Shown here piece by piece: positions 5,712 to 6,084 of a DNA stretch of 6,084 nucleotides. A program made the position numbers and the translations under genes. This stretch comes from Dehalococcoidia bacterium UBA6495 (GTDB taxonomy: Bacteria; Chloroflexota; Dehalococcoidia; Lucifugimonadales; UBA826), in the NCBI GenBank assembly GCA_002435305.1, contig DJMH01000069.1, forward strand, positions 1 to 6,084, in the 5' to 3' direction. The notes under the pieces were generated by a model. It worked only from the letters and a program-made list of their open reading frames with translations, searched no databases and had not been told where the DNA came from. Position 1 is the stretch's first letter; every line of letters begins with the position of its first letter.

Positions 5712-6084
5712 TTAGACGATCCCTTCTTCTTGGTATTCGATCAGATCATCGTTACTTAATTCCAAAACATCGCGATATACCTCACCATTGTGTCCACCCA
5801 ACAAAGGAGCACCTTGGGGTTGGGGTAATCGCCCACCTGAAAAATTGACAGGAAACCCTGATGCAATTCCTGGAACTGGATCATCAAAAGCAGAGCTTCT
5901 CATTGGTTGAAGGGTTCCCCTTTCCCAAAAATGGGGGTCGTCTATTACTTCGGGCACTGTTCGTACCAACCCACAAGGAACTTTATTTTTCTCCAGCAGC
6001 TCTATCGCCTCATCTTGAGTAAGGCGGATTAGTATATCCTGTACTTTCCCACGCGCCTCAGTAACATTTCGATTCCGTTCAATA
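5712..6084 (-). CDS. CaiB/BaiF class III CoA-transferase, C-terminal part (5' end outside the window)
   Basis: The reading frame is open from the window's last bases to a TAA at 5712-5714, giving 123 residues of a C-terminus. Reading leftward it contains VTEARGKVQDILIR, QDEAIELLEKNKVPCGLVRT, VPEVIDDPHFWERGTLQPM, FPVNFSGGRLP, APLLGGHNGEVYRDVL and IEYQEEGIV. This is the standard tail of class III CoA-transferases (formyl-CoA, CaiB, succinyl-CoA:acid types), including the G-H-N/T segment near the end. The family aspartate that carries the acyl-enzyme lies in the missing N-terminal part. A TTG at 5967-5969 lies inside the frame and is not the start. Acceptor acid and CoA donor cannot be told. Spacing to the downstream lyase indicates one operon. 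Confidence 0.92.
   Translation of the reverse strand, partial: IERNRNVTEARGKVQDILIRLTQDEAIELLEKNKVPCGLVRTVPEVIDDPHFWERGTLQPMRSSAFDDPVPGIASGFPVNFSGGRLPQPQGAPLLGGHNGEVYRDVLELSNDDLIEYQEEGIV

Noticed and set aside
1..6084. Defence system, prophage, transposon or CRISPR content
   Set aside because: Every gene is a recognisable metabolic enzyme, and no transposase, terminal inverted repeats, att sites or spaced repeats were found.

Overview
The window holds eight genes, two of them cut by the window edges, packed with little intergenic space at moderately low GC. No RNA genes, insertion sequences, CRISPR arrays or integration signals were seen. The organism is probably a free-living bacterium, plausibly marine. 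Several luciferase-like flavin monooxygenases (LLM family) next to a sulfatase, a CaiB/BaiF CoA-transferase and a CitE-like lyase, with frequent AGA/AGG arginine codons and TTG/GTG starts, recall SAR202-type Chloroflexota. That placement is an inference from gene content, not a phylogenetic result.

Layout. Bases 1-75 (+) look like the last 24 codons of an LLM-type monooxygenase (NtaA/DszA-like C-terminus). Bases 143-1462 (+) encode a cytoplasmic type I sulfatase with a CTPTR formylglycine motif. Bases 1471-1863 (-) encode methionine-R-sulfoxide reductase MsrB, convergent with the sulfatase and divergent from the next gene. Bases 2001-4789 (+) form a tight three-gene unit: an LLM flavin monooxygenase, an SsuD-like LLM monooxygenase, and an SsuE-like NAD(P)H:FMN reductase that overlaps the preceding gene by 4 bases. 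Bases 4786-5688 (-) encode a CitE/HpcH-type CoA-ester lyase. Bases 5712-6084 (-) hold the C-terminal part of a CaiB/BaiF class III CoA-transferase that continues beyond the window.

How the parts may work together. The central unit looks like a two-component flavin monooxygenase system: one reductase supplying reduced FMN to one or two oxygenases. The SsuD/SsuE relatedness, the sulfatase and MsrB all point to sulfur chemistry. However, the SsuD-like protein appears to lack all five residues studied as the active site of E. coli SsuD, so its substrate is probably not a simple alkanesulfonate. The minus-strand pair could activate a carboxylic acid as its CoA ester and cleave it by a retro-Claisen or retro-aldol step. 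The two halves are convergent and may be independent operons.

Regulatory candidates are a hairpin that buries a strong Shine-Dalgarno-like sequence at 64-89, a promoter-like pair and a 10-bp-spaced CAGTAC direct repeat ahead of msrB, and a perfect 14-bp palindrome between the CoA-transferase and the lyase.
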